Source of the DNA: Microbacterium galbinum
GTDB taxonomy: Bacteria; Actinomycetota; Actinomycetes; Actinomycetales; Microbacteriaceae
Assembly (NCBI RefSeq): GCF_023091225.1
Contig: NZ_JAHWXM010000001.1
Span: 1,116,001 to 1,180,000 of the forward strand
Direction: 5' to 3'
DNA length: 64,000 bases
The translations under genes and the position numbers were made by a program. Shown here piece after piece: positions 1 through 8,114 of the stretch; position 1 is the stretch's first letter, and the number at the start of each line of letters is the position of its first letter. The notes under the pieces were generated by a model. The model searched no databases, was not told the origin of the DNA, and saw nothing but the letters and a program-made list of their open reading frames with translations.

Positions 1-881
1 AGGTCGACGCGCTGTCGAAGCTCGCCCCCGGCGCAGCCCGCGGCGCGACCGCGGTCGTGACCCTCGAACCCTGCAACCACACCGGACGCACCGGTCCCTG
101 CGCGCTCGCCCTGATCGAGGCCGGCGTGAGCCGCGTCGTCTACGCGCTCGACGATCCCGGCGCCGTGTCGGGCGGAGGCGCCGAACGGCTGCGGGCCGCG
201 GGCGTCAGCGTCGAGGCCGGCGAGCAGGCGGATGCCGCGCACGCCGTGATCGAGGGATGGCTCACCGCGCAGCGCCTCGGCCGCCCCCACGTCACCGTGA
301 AGTGGGCGCAGAGCCTCGACGGACGCGCCGCGGCCGACGACGGATCGAGCCAGTGGATCACCGGTCCCGCTGCCCGTGCCGATGTGCACCGCCGCCGCGC
401 GGCATCCGATGCCATCGTCGTCGGCACCGGCACCGTGCTGGCCGACGACCCCTCGCTCACCGCTCGCGACGGAGACGCGCTCCTCCCCGACCAGCCCGTC
501 CCGGTGGTCATCGGCTCGCGCCCCACTCCGGCGGATGCGGCGGTGCGCCGGCATCCGCACACTCCCCTCTTCTTCGACGGACACGACCTGCACGCGGTGC
601 TCGCCGACCTGCACGGCCGCGGCATCCAGAGCGTCTTCGTCGAGGGCGGGCCGACACTCGCGAGCGCGTTCGTGGCGGCGGGGCTGGCCGATCGCGTGCT
701 CGCCTACGTCGCCCCCGTGCTGCTGGGCGGAAGCCGCCTCGCCCTCACCGACATCGGCGTCTCGTCCATCGGCGAGGCGCACCGCCTGACGATCGACGAG
801 TGGCTGCCCCTCGGCGCCGATCTGCTCGCGATCGCCCATCCCGCTTCTCTCCCCACCGCGTCGACCGAAGGAGCCGTCTGA
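1..881 (+). CDS. ribD: Riboflavin biosynthesis protein RibD, 5' partial
   Basis: Bifunctional diaminohydroxyphosphoribosylaminopyrimidine deaminase / 5-amino-6-ribosylaminouracil reductase, catalysing the second and third steps of riboflavin synthesis in the cytoplasm. The reading frame is already open at base 3, so the start lies outside the window. The visible part begins inside the deaminase domain, with the zinc-site motif TLEPCNHTGRTGPC. It continues into the reductase domain, with KWAQSLDGRAA and a VGTGTVLADDPSL stretch. It is first of four tightly joined rib genes; its TGA shares one base with the ribE ATG at 881. Any FMN riboswitch controlling the operon would lie upstream of the window. 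Identification is secure from the motif and the gene order. Confidence 0.95.
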   Translation, partial: VDALSKLAPGAARGATAVVTLEPCNHTGRTGPCALALIEAGVSRVVYALDDPGAVSGGGAERLRAAGVSVEAGEQADAAHAVIEGWLTAQRLGRPHVTVKWAQSLDGRAAADDGSSQWITGPAARADVHRRRAASDAIVVGTGTVLADDPSLTARDGDALLPDQPVPVVIGSRPTPADAAVRRHPHTPLFFDGHDLHAVLADLHGRGIQSVFVEGGPTLASAFVAAGLADRVLAYVAPVLLGGSRLALTDIGVSSIGEAHRLTIDEWLPLGADLLAIAHPASLPTASTEGAV

Positions 882-1528
882 TGTTCACCGGGATCATCGA
901 GGAGATCGGCGAGATCACCGCCATCTCGCCGTCGGGCGACGGCTGGCGTCTGACCGTGCGCGCTCCGAAGGCCGCCGCCGACGCCGTGCACGGCGAGTCG
1001 ATCGCCGTCTCGGGCGTGTGCCTGACCGTGGTCGCCTCGGATGCGGATTCCTTCGACGCCGACGTCATGAAGCAGACCCTCGACGTCGCGGCGCTCGGCG
1101 ATGCCGCCGTCGGCACCCGCGTCAACATCGAGAAGGCGATGCCCGTCGGCGCGCGCCTGGGCGGGCACATCGTGCAGGGGCACGTCGACGGCGTCGGCAC
1201 GGTTCTCGAGGTGCGGCCCGGAGCCCAGTGGAGCGTGCTGCGCATCGGCCTTCCCGCCGACCTCGCCCCGCTCGTCGTCGACAAGGGATCGATCTCGGTC
1301 GACGGCACCTCGCTCACCGTCAGCGCGGTCAGCGACCCTCCTTCGTCAGGCTCAGGACCCGACGAGCAGCAGTGGTTCGAGATCTCCCTGATCCCCGAGA
1401 CGCTCGCCGCGACGACCCTCGGCACCCGCGCCGTCGGCGACCGCGTCAACCTCGAGACCGACATCCTCGCCCGGCACGTCGAGCGCCTGCTCGCGTTCCG
1501 GACCGCACCGGAAGGAGGCTCGCGATGA
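881..1528 (+). CDS. ribE: Riboflavin synthase, alpha subunit
   Basis: Riboflavin synthase (also called ribC) dismutates two 6,7-dimethyl-8-ribityllumazine molecules into riboflavin and the pyrimidine substrate of RibH. The 215-residue protein starts MFTGIIEEIGEI, the classic N-terminus, and has the two tandem lumazine-binding domains. The ATG at 881 follows GAAGGAG at 867-873. The stop overlaps the ribBA start in an ATGA. Oddity: in the second domain, about residues 151-163, a Pro/Ser/Gly-rich insertion (PPSSGSGPDEQQ) precedes WFEISLIPETL. Its DNA (1341-1360) matches the dispersed CTTCG-ACAGGCTCAGG repeat, so the insertion looks repeat-derived. The rest of the protein appears normal and is probably functional. 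Confidence 0.95.
   Translation: MFTGIIEEIGEITAISPSGDGWRLTVRAPKAAADAVHGESIAVSGVCLTVVASDADSFDADVMKQTLDVAALGDAAVGTRVNIEKAMPVGARLGGHIVQGHVDGVGTVLEVRPGAQWSVLRIGLPADLAPLVVDKGSISVDGTSLTVSAVSDPPSSGSGPDEQQWFEISLIPETLAATTLGTRAVGDRVNLETDILARHVERLLAFRTAPEGGSR
1337..1361 (+). repeat. Copy of the short dispersed repeat inside ribE
   Basis: Bases 1341-1360 read CTTCGTCAGGCTCAGGACCC. The intergenic copy at 8130-8148 is CCCTTCGACAGGCTCAGGG, so the two differ by one base over the shared core. Here the repeat is translated in frame and adds about ten residues to riboflavin synthase. Confidence 0.65.
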
Positions 1529-2790
1529 GCCTTTCCACGATCGCCGACGCCCTCGACGCCCTGCGCGCCGGGCGCCCCGTTCTCGTCGCCGACGACGAGA
1601 ACCGTGAGAACGAGGGCGACGTCATCCTCTCGGCAGAGCTCGCCACCCCCGAGTGGGTCGCGTGGACCGTGCGCTGGTCGTCCGGGTTCATCTGCGCGCC
1701 GATGCCCGCCGACCGCGCCGACGACCTCAACCTGCAGCCGATGGTCGCCGCGAGCGAAGACGCGCGCGCCACCGCGTACACGGTGAGCGTCGATGCCGCC
1801 GAGGGCGTCACGACCGGTATCAGCGCGCATGACCGCGCGCACACGCTCAACGTGCTCGCGAACCCCGAATCGACCGCCACGAGCATCATCCGCCCGGGCC
1901 ACGTGCTGCCGCTGCGCGCGGTCGACGGCGGGGTGCGCGAGCGCAGCGGCCACACCGAGGCCGCCGTCGATCTCATGCGCCTCGCGGGACTGCAGCCGGT
2001 GGGGGCGATCGCCGAGGTCGTCGCCGAGGACGGCAGCATGATGCGGATGCCGGGGCTCCTCGAGCTCGGCGCCCGCGACGGTGTGCCCGTCATCACGATC
2101 GAGCAGCTGATCGACCACCTCAACGAGATCGACCCGCAGGGCGACAACGGCCCGGTGCGCAACCGCCGCGTGAGCCTGCGCGCCGATGCGACCGTGCCGA
2201 CCACGCACGGAACCTTCCGGTTCCTCGCTTACAAGGACCGCGTCACCGGCACCGACCACATCGCCGTCGTCTCGGGCGAACCGCAGGAGACCTCGCTCGT
2301 GCGCGTGCACTCCGAGTGCCTGACCGGCGAAGCCTTCGGTTCGCTCAAGTGCGAGTGCGGCCCCCAGCTCGACGCCGCGCTCGACGCGATCGAGCAGGAC
2401 GGCGGCATCGTCATCTACATGCGCGGTCACGAGGGCCGCGGCATCGGGCTCATCAACAAGCTCCGGGCCTACAGCCTGCAGGAGGAGGGGCTCGACACCG
2501 TCGACGCGAACCTCGCTCTCGGGCTGCCGGCCGATGCCCGCGAATACGCGGCGGCCGCCGGCATCCTCGCCGATCTCGGCGTGTCGAAGGTGCGCCTGCT
2601 GACGAACAACATCGACAAGGTGAATCAGCTGCGCGAGCTCGGCCTCGACGTGGTCGAGCAGGTGCCGCTCATCGTCGGCGTCGGACCCAACAACCACCAG
2701 TATCTCGAGACCAAGCGTGACCGCATGGGTCACATCATCGGCGAGGACGAGCTCAAGGCCGCCCTCGCAGGACGGAAGGACGACGCATGA
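1525..2790 (+). CDS. ribBA: Bifunctional 3,4-dihydroxy-2-butanone-4-phosphate synthase / GTP cyclohydrolase II
   Basis: Makes both precursors of lumazine: dihydroxybutanone phosphate from ribulose 5-phosphate (N-terminal RibB half, about residues 1-205) and the pyrimidine from GTP (C-terminal RibA half, about 210-415). The RibB motif is DDENRENEGDVI. The RibA zinc site is the C-x10-C-x-C pattern in CLTGEAFGSLKCECGP, followed by RGHEGRGIGL and a LLTNN nucleotide-site motif. At 421 residues it is the normal length for the fusion. ATG 1525 is preceded by GAAGGAGG and overlaps the ribE stop by four bases; its own stop overlaps ribH by four bases. The four genes are almost certainly translationally coupled. 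Confidence 0.96.
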   Translation: MSLSTIADALDALRAGRPVLVADDENRENEGDVILSAELATPEWVAWTVRWSSGFICAPMPADRADDLNLQPMVAASEDARATAYTVSVDAAEGVTTGISAHDRAHTLNVLANPESTATSIIRPGHVLPLRAVDGGVRERSGHTEAAVDLMRLAGLQPVGAIAEVVAEDGSMMRMPGLLELGARDGVPVITIEQLIDHLNEIDPQGDNGPVRNRRVSLRADATVPTTHGTFRFLAYKDRVTGTDHIAVVSGEPQETSLVRVHSECLTGEAFGSLKCECGPQLDAALDAIEQDGGIVIYMRGHEGRGIGLINKLRAYSLQEEGLDTVDANLALGLPADAREYAAAAGILADLGVSKVRLLTNNIDKVNQLRELGLDVVEQVPLIVGVGPNNHQYLETKRDRMGHIIGEDELKAALAGRKDDA

Positions 2791-3260
2791 GCGGCGCAGG
2801 AGCACCCACGACCGGGAACATCGACGGACGCGGACTCGACGTCGTCATCATCGCCGGCACCTGGCACGACACGATCACGAACGGCCTCATCGCCGGGGCC
2901 GAGCGCGTGCTGAACGAGGCGCGGGCCACGCACCGCCTCGTGCGCGTGCCGGGATCCTTCGAACTCGCCGTCGCCGCACAGGCCGCCTTCGCCGGTGGTG
3001 CGGATGCGGTGGTCGCGCTCGGCGTGATCATCCGCGGCGGCACCCCGCACTTCGAGTACGTGTCGGCGGCGACGACCGATGGCCTCACCCGCGTCTCGCT
3101 CGACACCGGCAAGCCCGTCGGCTTCGGCGTGCTCACCCTCGACGACGAGCAGCAGGGTCTCGACCGTGCGGGTCTCGAGGGATCGAAGGAGGACAAGGGC
3201 GCCGAAGCAGCGGATGCCGCGCTGCGCACCGCCCTCGTCATCAAGGAGCTGCGGGGCTGA
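2787..3260 (+). CDS. ribH: 6,7-dimethyl-8-ribityllumazine synthase
   Basis: Lumazine synthase condenses the RibA/D-derived pyrimidine with dihydroxybutanone phosphate. It normally assembles into pentamers or icosahedral capsids. The 157-residue sequence carries the family's phosphate-binding and catalytic features: VRVPGSFELA near residue 51, ALGVIIRGGTPHFEYV near residue 77 (His 88 region) and LDRAGLEGSKEDKGAEA near the C-terminus. ATG 2787 overlaps the ribBA stop. It is the last gene of the operon and is followed by a hairpin terminator at 3277-3303. Confidence 0.96.
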   Translation: MSGAGAPTTGNIDGRGLDVVIIAGTWHDTITNGLIAGAERVLNEARATHRLVRVPGSFELAVAAQAAFAGGADAVVALGVIIRGGTPHFEYVSAATTDGLTRVSLDTGKPVGFGVLTLDDEQQGLDRAGLEGSKEDKGAEAADAALRTALVIKELRG

Positions 3261-3276
3261 GAGCGCGCTGAGGCCA

Positions 3277-3303
3277 GCCTTCCCTTCGTAGCGGAGGGAA
3301 GGC
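3277..3303 (+). terminator. Hairpin terminator of the rib operon
   Basis: A perfect 9-bp stem, GCCTTCCCT (3277-3285) paired with AGGGAAGGC (3295-3303), encloses a 9-base loop 17 bases after the ribH stop. No run of T follows, which is common for actinobacterial terminators. Confidence 0.75.
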
Positions 3304-3312
3304 GCGGACTCG

Positions 3313-3318
3313 TACGGT
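3313..3318 (+). promoter_or_regulatory. -10 element (TACGGT) of a probable leaderless transcript
   Basis: TACGGT ends seven bases before the ATG at 3326, so transcription would begin at or next to the start codon. The spacing matches the other TANNNT-N6/7-start sites in this window. No clear -35 was recognised. Confidence 0.45.
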
Positions 3319-3325
3319 GAGGGTC

Positions 3326-3679
3326 ATGGAGACCCTGCGCCACATCGTTCTCTTCGTCCACCTGATCGGCTTCGCCGTGCTCTTCGGAGCGTGGGCGGCG
3401 CAGGCCTTCGGCGGTAAGCGCGTCTTCACGCGGCTGATGAGCATCGGCATGGCGATCGCCGCGGTCGCCGGTCTCGCTCTCGCCGCCCCGTGGGGCATCT
3501 CGTACGACCTGAACTACGTCAAGATCGGCGTGAAGCTCGTGCTGCTGCTCGTCATCGGCGCACTGCTCGGCATCGGCACCGCGCGGCAGAAGCGCGGAGC
3601 ATCCGTGCCCCCGGTGATGTTCTGGCTCGTCGGAATCCTCACCGCCGCGAACGCCGCCATCGCCGCGATCTGGCGCTGA
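3326..3679 (+). CDS. Small four-helix membrane protein, function unknown
   Basis: A 117-residue protein made almost entirely of hydrophobic helices: about residues 5-25 (HIVLFVHLIGFAVLFGAWAA), 36-55, 66-88 and 96-115, with short polar loops. There is no signal peptide or catalytic motif. It resembles the many small uncharacterised integral membrane proteins next to housekeeping genes in Microbacteriaceae. ATG 3326 was chosen over an in-frame GTG at 3317, because the GTG would lie inside the proposed -10 box. The gene stands alone between the rib terminator and the convergent lacI-type gene. Function is not recognisable. Confidence 0.8.
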   Translation: METLRHIVLFVHLIGFAVLFGAWAAQAFGGKRVFTRLMSIGMAIAAVAGLALAAPWGISYDLNYVKIGVKLVLLLVIGALLGIGTARQKRGASVPPVMFWLVGILTAANAAIAAIWR

Positions 3680-3719
3680 GCCCACCCGCTTCGACGGTTC
3701 GTCGCCCGTCGTCCATCGC

Positions 3720-4760
3720 TCAGGGAGCGGGGCGCGGGGGTGCCGTGCTCTCGCGGACGACGAGTTCGGTGCCGACGAGGGGCGTCTGCGCGACCTCTCC
3801 CCCGTCGAGTTCGGCGAGCAGCGCGTCGACCGCGAGCGCGCCGACCCTCTCGGGGTGCTGCTGCACCGTCGTGAGCGGCGGCCAGATCTGCGCCGCATCG
3901 GGCAGTCCGTCGAAGCCGACCACGCTGACGTCGCTCGGGATGTCGCGGCCTGCCTCGCGGAACGCGCGCACCACACCGATCGCCATCTGGTCGTTGGCGG
4001 CGAACACGGCGGTGACGTCGTCGCGATCGCGCAGCTCGACACCGGCCCGGTACCCGGAGGCAGCGCTCCAGTCGCCCGGGATCATCTCGGGAACCCGGCG
4101 ACCCCGCGCCTCCAACGTCGACCGCCAGGCCTCGCGGCGACGTTCGGCGGAGTACGACTCGGTCGGCCCCGACACGTGCCAGACGGTCTCGTGCCCGAGG
4201 TCGAGCAGATGCTCGGTGGCGAGCCGGGCGCCCTGCGCCTGGTCGGTGTCGACGAACGGATGCGTCGAGCCGCGGTTCGAGTCGACGAGCACGATCGGCA
4301 ACCCGTCGGGGATCTCGACCTCCGCCTCATCGAGCTGGTGGGCCTCGACCACGATGATGATGCCGTCGACGGCATGTTCCTCGAGACGGCGGAACGCGCC
4401 CGCCACGGTCTCGCGGGCACTCGACTCGACCGGGATCAGGGTGAGCGCGTAGCCCATCTGCGAGGCGCGCACGGCGATCGCGTCGAGCGTGCGCTGGTTT
4501 CCGTAGGAGCTGAACGAGAACATGATCACGCCGATGGCGCGGAAGCGGCCCGATCGCAGAGCCCTGGCCGCACTGTTGGGCCGATAGCCGAGGTGCTGCA
4601 TCGCCTGCTCGACGCGCTCCCTGGTTGCCGCACCGACGTAGCCGCGCGCGTTCACCACCCGGGAGACGGTCTGGCCGGAGACGCCGGCCTCGCGCGCCAC
4701 GTCTTCCATCGAGGGGTCTCGCCGCCGCGGCGACTGCTCTGTCGAGGATTCCAGGGACAC
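3720..4760 (-). CDS. LacI-family transcriptional repressor of the galactoside operon
   Basis: A 346-residue regulator with an N-terminal LacI helix-turn-helix (MEDVAREAGVSGQTVSRVVN, about residues 18-37) and a periplasmic-binding-protein-like sugar-sensing domain to the C-terminus (DGIIIV near 134, VFAANDQMAIGV near 230). It is divergent from the sugar transport operon, and two identical 17-bp sites lie between them, so it very likely represses that operon until a galactoside or derived sugar binds. The start is GTG at 4760; an in-frame stop lies six to eight bases upstream. Met 18 is an alternative internal start but would trim residues before the HTH. The inducer cannot be read from sequence. 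Confidence 0.92.
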   Translation of the reverse strand: MSLESSTEQSPRRRDPSMEDVAREAGVSGQTVSRVVNARGYVGAATRERVEQAMQHLGYRPNSAARALRSGRFRAIGVIMFSFSSYGNQRTLDAIAVRASQMGYALTLIPVESSARETVAGAFRRLEEHAVDGIIIVVEAHQLDEAEVEIPDGLPIVLVDSNRGSTHPFVDTDQAQGARLATEHLLDLGHETVWHVSGPTESYSAERRREAWRSTLEARGRRVPEMIPGDWSAASGYRAGVELRDRDDVTAVFAANDQMAIGVVRAFREAGRDIPSDVSVVGFDGLPDAAQIWPPLTTVQQHPERVGALAVDALLAELDGGEVAQTPLVGTELVVRESTAPPRPAP

Positions 4761-4779
4761 GATTGATCATCCATTCATG

Positions 4780-4796
4780 TGTTGACGTTGACACAC
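4780..4796 (+). promoter_or_regulatory. LacI-type operator copy 1, overlapping the -35
   Basis: TGTTGACGTTGACACAC occurs here and again at 4814-4830, exactly 34 bp apart. This copy contains TTGACA (4788-4793), the likely -35 of the sugar operon. It carries imperfect dyad symmetry (TGT...ACA) and an internal GTTGAC direct repeat. Confidence 0.75.
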
Positions 4797-4817
4797 TAGC
4801 AGCGCATCGCATATGTT
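4788..4817 (+). promoter_or_regulatory. Promoter of the galactoside operon
   Basis: TTGACA (4788-4793), an 18-bp spacer and TATGTT (4812-4817) form a near-consensus sigma-70 type promoter. The predicted start is near 4824, inside operator copy 2. This geometry lets a bound LacI protein block polymerase at both promoter elements. Confidence 0.65.
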
Positions 4818-4830
4818 GACGTTGACACAC
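4814..4830 (+). promoter_or_regulatory. LacI-type operator copy 2, overlapping the -10 and transcription start
   Basis: Exact second copy of the 17-bp site at 4780-4796. It overlaps the -10 hexamer and the predicted transcription start of the permease operon. The 34-bp centre-to-centre distance is about three helical turns, suitable for cooperative binding. Confidence 0.72.
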
Positions 4831-4868
4831 GGCGCAGTGAGCGCCTGGACTTGGAGAAGGTCTCGTCG

Positions 4869-5786
4869 ATGACGACTGAAATCATTGCGGCCCCCGGAGC
4901 CGCCGGCATCCGCCGCCGCGAGAAGCGCGACTGGAAGGGATGGGCCTTCGTCGGCCCGTTCATGCTCGTGTTCGCGCTGGTGTTCCTCACCCCGCTCGCG
5001 TACGCCCTGTACCTCAGCTTCTTCCAGGAGAAGCTCATCGGCGGCAACGCGTTCGTCGGCGTCGACAACTACGTGCGCGCCCTCACCGACCCCCAGTTCT
5101 GGGAGGCGTTCGGCCGAGTGCTGATCTTCCTCGTCGTGCAGGTGCCGATCATGCTCGCCCTCGCCCTCGGCGCGGCCTTGGCCCTCGACAGCGCGCGCCT
5201 GCGCGGCGCCTCGTTCTTCCGCATCCTGATCTTCCTGCCGTACGCGGTTCCCGCCGTCGTCGCGGTGCTCATGTGGGGCTACATCTACGGCGACCAGTTC
5301 GGTCTGACGTCGAACTTCAACGATTTCCTCGGCAGCGACCTCATCACCCCGTTCGCCCGTGAGTGGATCCTCGTGTCGATCGGAAACATCGTGACGTGGC
5401 AGTTCGTCGGCTACAACATGCTGATCTTCTACTCCTCGCTCAAGACGATCCCCACCGAGATGTACGAGGCGGCCTCGCTCGACGGCGCCGGCGCCTGGCG
5501 CACGATCTTCTCCATCAAGATCCCCTCCGTGCGCGGCGCGCTCGTCATCGCCACGATCTTCTCGATCATCGGCAGCTTCCAGCTCTTCAACGAGCCCAAC
5601 ATCCTGCGCCCCCTCGCCCCGAACGTGATCACGACGTACTTCACCCCCAACATGTACGCGTACAACCTCTCGTTCGCGGGCCAGCAGTTCAACTACGCCG
5701 CGACGATCGCCATCATCATGGGCATCATCACGGCCGTGATCGCCTACGTCGTGCAACTGCGCGGCTCGAAGTCGGAGGTGCGCTGA
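4869..5786 (+). CDS. Sugar ABC transporter permease, MalF type
   Basis: First inner-membrane permease of a CUT1-type carbohydrate importer, 305 residues with about six membrane helices. The EAA loop that contacts the ATPase is visible as EAASLDGAGAWRTIFSIKIP, about residues 200-219. ATG 4869 follows GGAGAAGG at 4853-4860; a TTG at 4851 is in frame but lies inside that ribosome-binding site. The gene is followed one base later by the second permease. No ATPase gene is in the operon, so it probably uses a shared MsiK-like ATPase encoded elsewhere, as is usual in actinobacteria. The adjacent beta-galactosidase points to galactosides as cargo. Confidence 0.93.
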   Translation: MTTEIIAAPGAAGIRRREKRDWKGWAFVGPFMLVFALVFLTPLAYALYLSFFQEKLIGGNAFVGVDNYVRALTDPQFWEAFGRVLIFLVVQVPIMLALALGAALALDSARLRGASFFRILIFLPYAVPAVVAVLMWGYIYGDQFGLTSNFNDFLGSDLITPFAREWILVSIGNIVTWQFVGYNMLIFYSSLKTIPTEMYEAASLDGAGAWRTIFSIKIPSVRGALVIATIFSIIGSFQLFNEPNILRPLAPNVITTYFTPNMYAYNLSFAGQQFNYAATIAIIMGIITAVIAYVVQLRGSKSEVR

Positions 5787-5787
5787 G

Positions 5788-6678
5788 ATGGCACTCCCCC
5801 TCGCCCGCTCCACACGCAAGCGCAACGACCCGATGAACCCGCGGTCGTCGAAGACGCTGCTGATCGTGATGGTCGTGTACGCGCTGTACACGCTCGTGCC
5901 GCTCGTCTGGCTGCTGTTCAGCTCGACCAAGACGCAGTCGGGCCTCTTCAGCTCGTTCGGCCTCTGGTTCGCCGACGACTTCGCGTTCATCGACAACCTG
6001 GTCGCGACGTTCTCGTTCCGCGACGGCATCTTCCTGCGCTGGCTGGGCAACACCCTGCTCTACGTCGTGGTCGGCGCGGGCGGCGCGACGCTGCTGGCGA
6101 CCATGGCCGGCTACGGCTTGGCGAAGTACCGCTTCCCCGGCCGACGCGCCGTCTTCGCGATCGTGCTCGGTGCGGTCGCGGTGCCCGGCACGGCGCTCGC
6201 CGTGCCCACCTTCCTGCTCTTCAGCGAGCTGGGTCTGACGAACACCCCCTGGGCGGTCATCATCCCCTCGCTCATCAGCCCGTTCGGCCTCTACCTCATC
6301 TGGGTGTTCGCCTCGGAATCCGTGCCGACCGAACTGCTGGAAGCCGCTCGCATCGACGGCGCCGGGGAGTTCCGCACGTTCTTCACGATCTCGATGCGCC
6401 TGCTCGCACCCGGCATCGTGACCGTCGCCCTCTTCACGGTCGTCGCGACGTGGAACAACTACTTCCTGCCCTTGATCATGCTCTCCGACCCCGCCTGGTA
6501 CCCGCTCACCGTGGGCCTGAACCAGTGGAGCTCGCAGGCGATCGGGGCCGGATCCCAGCCGATCTACAACCTGGTGATCATGGGCTCGCTGCTCACGATC
6601 ATCCCGATCGTGATCGCCTTCCTGCTGCTGCAGCGGTTCTGGCAGTCAGGTCTCACCGCGGGAAGCGTCAAGCAGTAA
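5788..6678 (+). CDS. Sugar ABC transporter permease, MalG type
   Basis: Second permease of the importer, 296 residues. A short basic N-terminus precedes about six helices and the EAA loop LLEAARIDGAGEFRTFFTIS (about residues 182-201). It ends in the usual short polar tail after LLLQRFW. ATG 5788 follows the first permease's stop by a single base, so translation is probably coupled. It pairs with the MalF-type partner to form the channel. Confidence 0.93.
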   Translation: MALPLARSTRKRNDPMNPRSSKTLLIVMVVYALYTLVPLVWLLFSSTKTQSGLFSSFGLWFADDFAFIDNLVATFSFRDGIFLRWLGNTLLYVVVGAGGATLLATMAGYGLAKYRFPGRRAVFAIVLGAVAVPGTALAVPTFLLFSELGLTNTPWAVIIPSLISPFGLYLIWVFASESVPTELLEAARIDGAGEFRTFFTISMRLLAPGIVTVALFTVVATWNNYFLPLIMLSDPAWYPLTVGLNQWSSQAIGAGSQPIYNLVIMGSLLTIIPIVIAFLLLQRFWQSGLTAGSVKQ

Positions 6679-6754
6679 GCACCCCTCTTCCCGCACCTCG
6701 CATCGCAGAAAACGTCGATCCGATGCTGGATCGCACCCCCGAAAGGACACAGCA

Positions 6755-8110
6755 ATGAAGCACCTTCCTCACCCCGCTGCGCGCCGCACCCTGACGGTGC
6801 TCGCCGCCGGCACCGTCGCAGCTCTCGCCCTGGCCGGCTGCAGCACCGGAGGCACCGGCGGCGGCAGCGCCGCCGGTGACGGATCGTTCGACTCGGTCGA
6901 GGCCGCGCTCGAGAAGGGCGGCGAGATCACGTACTGGTCGTGGACCCCCTCCGCCGAGGCGCAGGCCGCGGCGTTCATGGAGGAGTACCCGAACGTCAAG
7001 GTCAACGTCGTCAACGCCGGCACCAACACCGACGAGTACACGAAGCTGCAGAACGCCATCAAGGCGGGCTCCGGTGCTCCCGACGTCGTGCAGGTCGAGT
7101 ACTACGCCTTCCCGCAGTTCGCCCTCACGGATACCTTCGTCGACCTGTCTCAGTACGGCTTCGGCGACTTCGAGGACGACTACACCGCCTCGACCTGGAA
7201 CTCGGTCACCGACGGTGACGCCATCTACGGCCTCCCCCAGGACTCGGGCCCCATGGCGCTGTTCTACAACAAGGCCGTCTTCGACGCCGCCGGCATCGCC
7301 GTGCCGACCACGTGGGACGAGTACTACGAGGCCGCGAAGGCGATCCACGCCGCGAACCCCGACGCGTACATCACCAACGACACCGGCGACGCGGGCTTCG
7401 CGACGTCGATGATCTGGCAGGCCGGCGGCCAGCCCTTCTCGACCGACGGCACCGACGTCACGATCGACCTTCAGGACGAGGGCTCGAAGAAGTGGACCGA
7501 GAACTGGAACCGTCTCGTCGAGGAAGACCTCGTCGCCCCGGTCAGCAGCTGGAGCGACGAGTGGTTCCGCGCCCTCGGCGACGGCAGCATCGCCACCCTC
7601 GTGATCGGCGCCTGGATGCCCGGCAACCTCATCTCGGGTGCGCCCGACGGCGCCGGTGACTGGCGCGTCGCTCCGATGCCGACCTACGACGGCACCCCCG
7701 CCAGCGCCGAGAACGGCGGCGGCGGCCAGGCCGTGACCACGCAGAGCGAGAACCCGGAGCTCGCGGCCGGATTCCTGTGGTGGCTCAACAACTCCGAGGA
7801 CAGCATCTCGCTCTTCCTCGAGAGCGGCGGCTTCCCGTCGACCTCCGCCGAGCTGTCGAGCGAGGAGTTCCTCTCCGACGCCCCGGAGTACTTCGGCGGC
7901 CAGAAGATCAACGAGGTGCTCGCCGCAGCGGCCGAGGACGTGGTCCCCGACTGGAGCTACCTCCCCTACCAGGTCTACGGCATCAGCATCTTCGGTGACA
8001 CCGTCGGCCAGGCCTACCAGAACGGCACCGACCTGAACGAGGGCCTCATCGCCTGGCAGGACGCGCTGGTCGAGTACGGCAACTCGCAGGGCTTCAGCGT
8101 CAACAAGTAA
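6755..8110 (+). CDS. Sugar-binding lipoprotein of the ABC importer
   Basis: Extracellular solute-binding protein, family 1, 451 residues. The N-terminus has a basic region, a hydrophobic core and the lipobox LALAGC, with Cys near residue 29, so the mature protein is tethered to the outer face of the membrane. The mature part has the two-lobed family pattern (GGEITYWSWTPSAEAQAA near 50, NDTGDAGFATSMIWQAGGQP near 208). The RBS is GAAAGGA just before ATG 6755. It is separated from GH35 by a strong hairpin that could keep binding-protein mRNA in excess. Cargo is inferred to be a beta-galactoside or galacto-oligosaccharide. Confidence 0.92.
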   Translation: MKHLPHPAARRTLTVLAAGTVAALALAGCSTGGTGGGSAAGDGSFDSVEAALEKGGEITYWSWTPSAEAQAAAFMEEYPNVKVNVVNAGTNTDEYTKLQNAIKAGSGAPDVVQVEYYAFPQFALTDTFVDLSQYGFGDFEDDYTASTWNSVTDGDAIYGLPQDSGPMALFYNKAVFDAAGIAVPTTWDEYYEAAKAIHAANPDAYITNDTGDAGFATSMIWQAGGQPFSTDGTDVTIDLQDEGSKKWTENWNRLVEEDLVAPVSSWSDEWFRALGDGSIATLVIGAWMPGNLISGAPDGAGDWRVAPMPTYDGTPASAENGGGGQAVTTQSENPELAAGFLWWLNNSEDSISLFLESGGFPSTSAELSSEEFLSDAPEYFGGQKINEVLAAAAEDVVPDWSYLPYQVYGISIFGDTVGQAYQNGTDLNEGLIAWQDALVEYGNSQGFSVNK

Positions 8111-8114
8111 CACG

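Noticed and set aside
1..60. FMN riboswitch of the rib operon
   Set aside because: The window begins inside ribD, so the operon's leader is not visible.
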